Of a stretch of 64,000 nucleotides of DNA, positions 62,872 to 64,000 are shown piece after piece; the first letter of the stretch is position 1, and every line of letters begins with the position of its first letter. The position numbers and the translations under genes are program-made. The notes under the pieces were generated by a model, which was given only the letters and a program-made list of their open reading frames with translations, had not been told where the DNA came from and searched no databases. The DNA comes from Neobacillus ginsengisoli (GTDB lineage Bacteria; Bacillota; Bacilli; Bacillales_B; DSM-18226): positions 186,001 to 250,000 of the forward strand of contig NZ_JAUSTW010000001.1 of assembly GCF_030813055.1 (NCBI RefSeq), given 5' to 3'.

Positions 62872-63627
62872 ATGATAATAATGTTACTATTTTTATATGG
62901 TCTTCTCCTTGGTTCTTTCTTTAACGTAGTTGGCTTTCGTGTTCCGTTGAAACAGTCAATTATTTTCCCACGGTCAGCTTGTCCAACCTGCGGGCATCAG
63001 TTAAAAGCGCATGAACTCATCCCGGTGGTTTCATACCTAATCCAGGGTGGAAAATGCCGCGGTTGTAAGTCGCGGATTTCTCCTATTTATCCGATAATGG
63101 AATTGATTACTGGTATCCTTTTCATGACAACTCCATTGGTAGTTGGATGGTCTGGAGAACTAGTGGTTGCCTTGTCCCTCATTTCAATGTTTATGATTAT
63201 TGTTGTTTCAGATATCCACTATATGATAATCCCTGATAAAATATTAATCTGGTTTGCTGGGATTTTTTTATTGGAACGAAACATATGGCCGTTAACACCT
63301 TGGTGGGGTAGCATTTTAGGAGCGGCAGTCGGATTTTTTCTCCTCTTTGTCATTGCTTTTGTTAGCAAAGGCGGGATGGGTGGCGGTGATGTAAAGCTGT
63401 ACGCGCTGCTGGGACTAGTGTTAGGTTTTAAATTGGTCTTACTTTCATTCTTTCTGTCGATATTATACGGTGCTGTTATTGGTGGATTAGCTCTTCTGTT
63501 TAAACTAGTTAAAAGACGCCAGCCCATACCGTTTGGGCCGTTTATTGCTGCAGGAACACTTACAGCATATTACTGGGGATCTGAAATAATTGATTTATAT
63601 TTACGTTTTCTTAATCACAGCTTTTAG
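62872..63627 (+). CDS. comC: Prepilin peptidase ComC
   Basis: The 251-residue membrane aspartic peptidase cleaves and methylates the leader of ComG-type pilins for DNA uptake. It has the N-terminal GSFFNVVGFR segment, the cytoplasmic cysteine loop with CPTCG and CRGCK, and the catalytic aspartates in VVSDIHYMIIPD and the GMGGGDVKLYALLG motif. GAGGAGGGG precedes ATG. In B. subtilis comC follows folC directly; here 1.2 kb of decayed sequence intervenes. Confidence 0.95.
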   Translation: MIIMLLFLYGLLLGSFFNVVGFRVPLKQSIIFPRSACPTCGHQLKAHELIPVVSYLIQGGKCRGCKSRISPIYPIMELITGILFMTTPLVVGWSGELVVALSLISMFMIIVVSDIHYMIIPDKILIWFAGIFLLERNIWPLTPWWGSILGAAVGFFLLFVIAFVSKGGMGGGDVKLYALLGLVLGFKLVLLSFFLSILYGAVIGGLALLFKLVKRRQPIPFGPFIAAGTLTAYYWGSEIIDLYLRFLNHSF

Positions 63628-63662
63628 TTAAGGGGTTTTTATATAGATTTTTCCCTATTACA

Positions 63663-63812
63663 CCCAAGGATCGAAGGATAAATCTGGTGCTTAATGACCA
63701 ATCGATTCGTTTTGTCGAATTGAAGCAAGCGAATCCCCCAACGGCATTCAGATGGAACAAGCGCTTTCTTCCACCTGGAATTATAAAAGCTGGTTCAACT
63801 GCTCAACCTTGA
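63663..63812 (+). pseudogene. Truncated pilM-like gene
   Basis: The frame reads RINLVLNDQSIRFVELKQ, then AFRWNKRFLPPGIIKAG, which matches the N-terminal part of PilM-type (actin-like) pilus assembly proteins as I know them. It stops at TGA 63810-63812 after unrelated residues STAQP. The first in-frame codons lack a usual start. The rest of the gene is absent and the sequence turns into an inverted-repeat region. Pilus genes often follow comC-like genes in Bacillaceae. Confidence 0.55.
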
Positions 63813-63820
63813 AAAAGTAT

Positions 63821-63877
63821 CTCAATCTCCAAATTGGCTGTCAAGGAAAGCACTTGACAGCCAATTTGGAGATTGAG
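63821..63877. repeat. 25-bp perfect inverted repeat
   Basis: Positions 63821-63845 are exactly complementary to 63853-63877 with a 7-base loop. No T run follows, so it is not an ordinary terminator. It lies at the break point of the pilM-like gene. The remaining bases to 64000 hold further small hairpins (AGCCTT/AAGGCT, AGAAGC/GCTTCT) and no convincing gene. Confidence 0.9.
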
Positions 63878-64000
63878 GAGCAGTGAGTAAGCTGAGAAGG
63901 AGATCCCCTAGCCTTGAAAAAGGCTGAACCCAAACTAATAAGCAAAGAAGCCGAAAAACGCTTCTCTTCTTAGAGGTGCCCAAAAACCGAAACCAAGATC

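Noticed and set aside
62648..62872. 74-codon minus-strand membrane-like ORF
   Set aside because: It is antisense to the comC promoter region and its hydrophobicity follows from T-rich DNA.
1..64000. CRISPR array
   Set aside because: No regularly spaced direct repeats of suitable length and no cas genes were seen.

Overview
The window is a chromosomal segment of a low-GC, endospore-forming member of the Bacillaceae (Bacillus sensu lato; the genus cannot be fixed from sequence alone). The right part follows the Bacillus subtilis gerE-to-comC order closely: gerE, a MarR-type regulator (ysmB-like), racE, gerM, rph, ysnA, ysnB, tRNA-Arg, ysoA, tig, clpX, lonB, lonA, ysxC, ysxD-like, hemA, hemX, hemC, hemD, hemB, hemL, spoVID, ysxE, a T-box leader, valS, folC and comC.
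Region 1 (1-29,013) is the main discovery. The sporulation regulator gene gerE is split. Its first 51 codons lie at 253-408 and its last 26 codons lie at 28,933-29,013, with about 28.5 kb between them. Joining the halves at the shared AATG/ATG gives a 74-residue GerE of normal length. The insert ends with a large serine recombinase (27,281-28,903) beside the right junction. A 49-codon gene precedes the recombinase, and upstream of that lies a candidate sigma-E-type promoter with the same elements and spacing as the candidate spoVID promoter in this window. This is the architecture of sporulation-gene intervening elements such as skin in sigK, so the element is probably excised in the mother cell.
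The element carries no recognisable virion genes. It holds (a) small unknown genes, a GIY-YIG nuclease, a LysM protein and a DUF4209/HEPN protein (0.5-5.6 kb); (b) a structured noncoding stretch followed by a plasmid-like module with two tyrosine recombinases, a MerR-like regulator and a primase-like Rep protein (5.6-12.2 kb); (c) a restriction-modification-like cluster with a PLD/NgoFVII-type nuclease, a C5 DNA methyltransferase, an AlwI-like nuclease fused to a second near-identical C5 methyltransferase, a Z1-type helicase, a PD-(D/E)XK protein and a Vsr nuclease (12.3-21.9 kb); (d) a DUF262 plus HEPN pair and another nuclease-like gene (23.9-26.1 kb); and (e) an XRE repressor and the recombinase module.
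Region 2 (29.1-33.7 kb) is conserved core. Region 3 (33,775-36,804) is a 3-kb insertion bounded by two identical 81-bp copies that include a complete tRNA-Arg(UCU). It contains a lipoprotein polysaccharide deacetylase and remnants of a serine recombinase and an Excalibur protein. Region 4 (36.9-61.7 kb) is core: chaperone and protease genes, the complete hem operon from glutamyl-tRNA to uroporphyrinogen III, spore-coat genes and valS-folC. Region 5 (61.7-64 kb) is decayed around comC: a frameshifted, GGDEF-less membrane gene, an unidentified minus-strand remnant, and a pilM-like gene truncated next to a 25-bp perfect inverted repeat.
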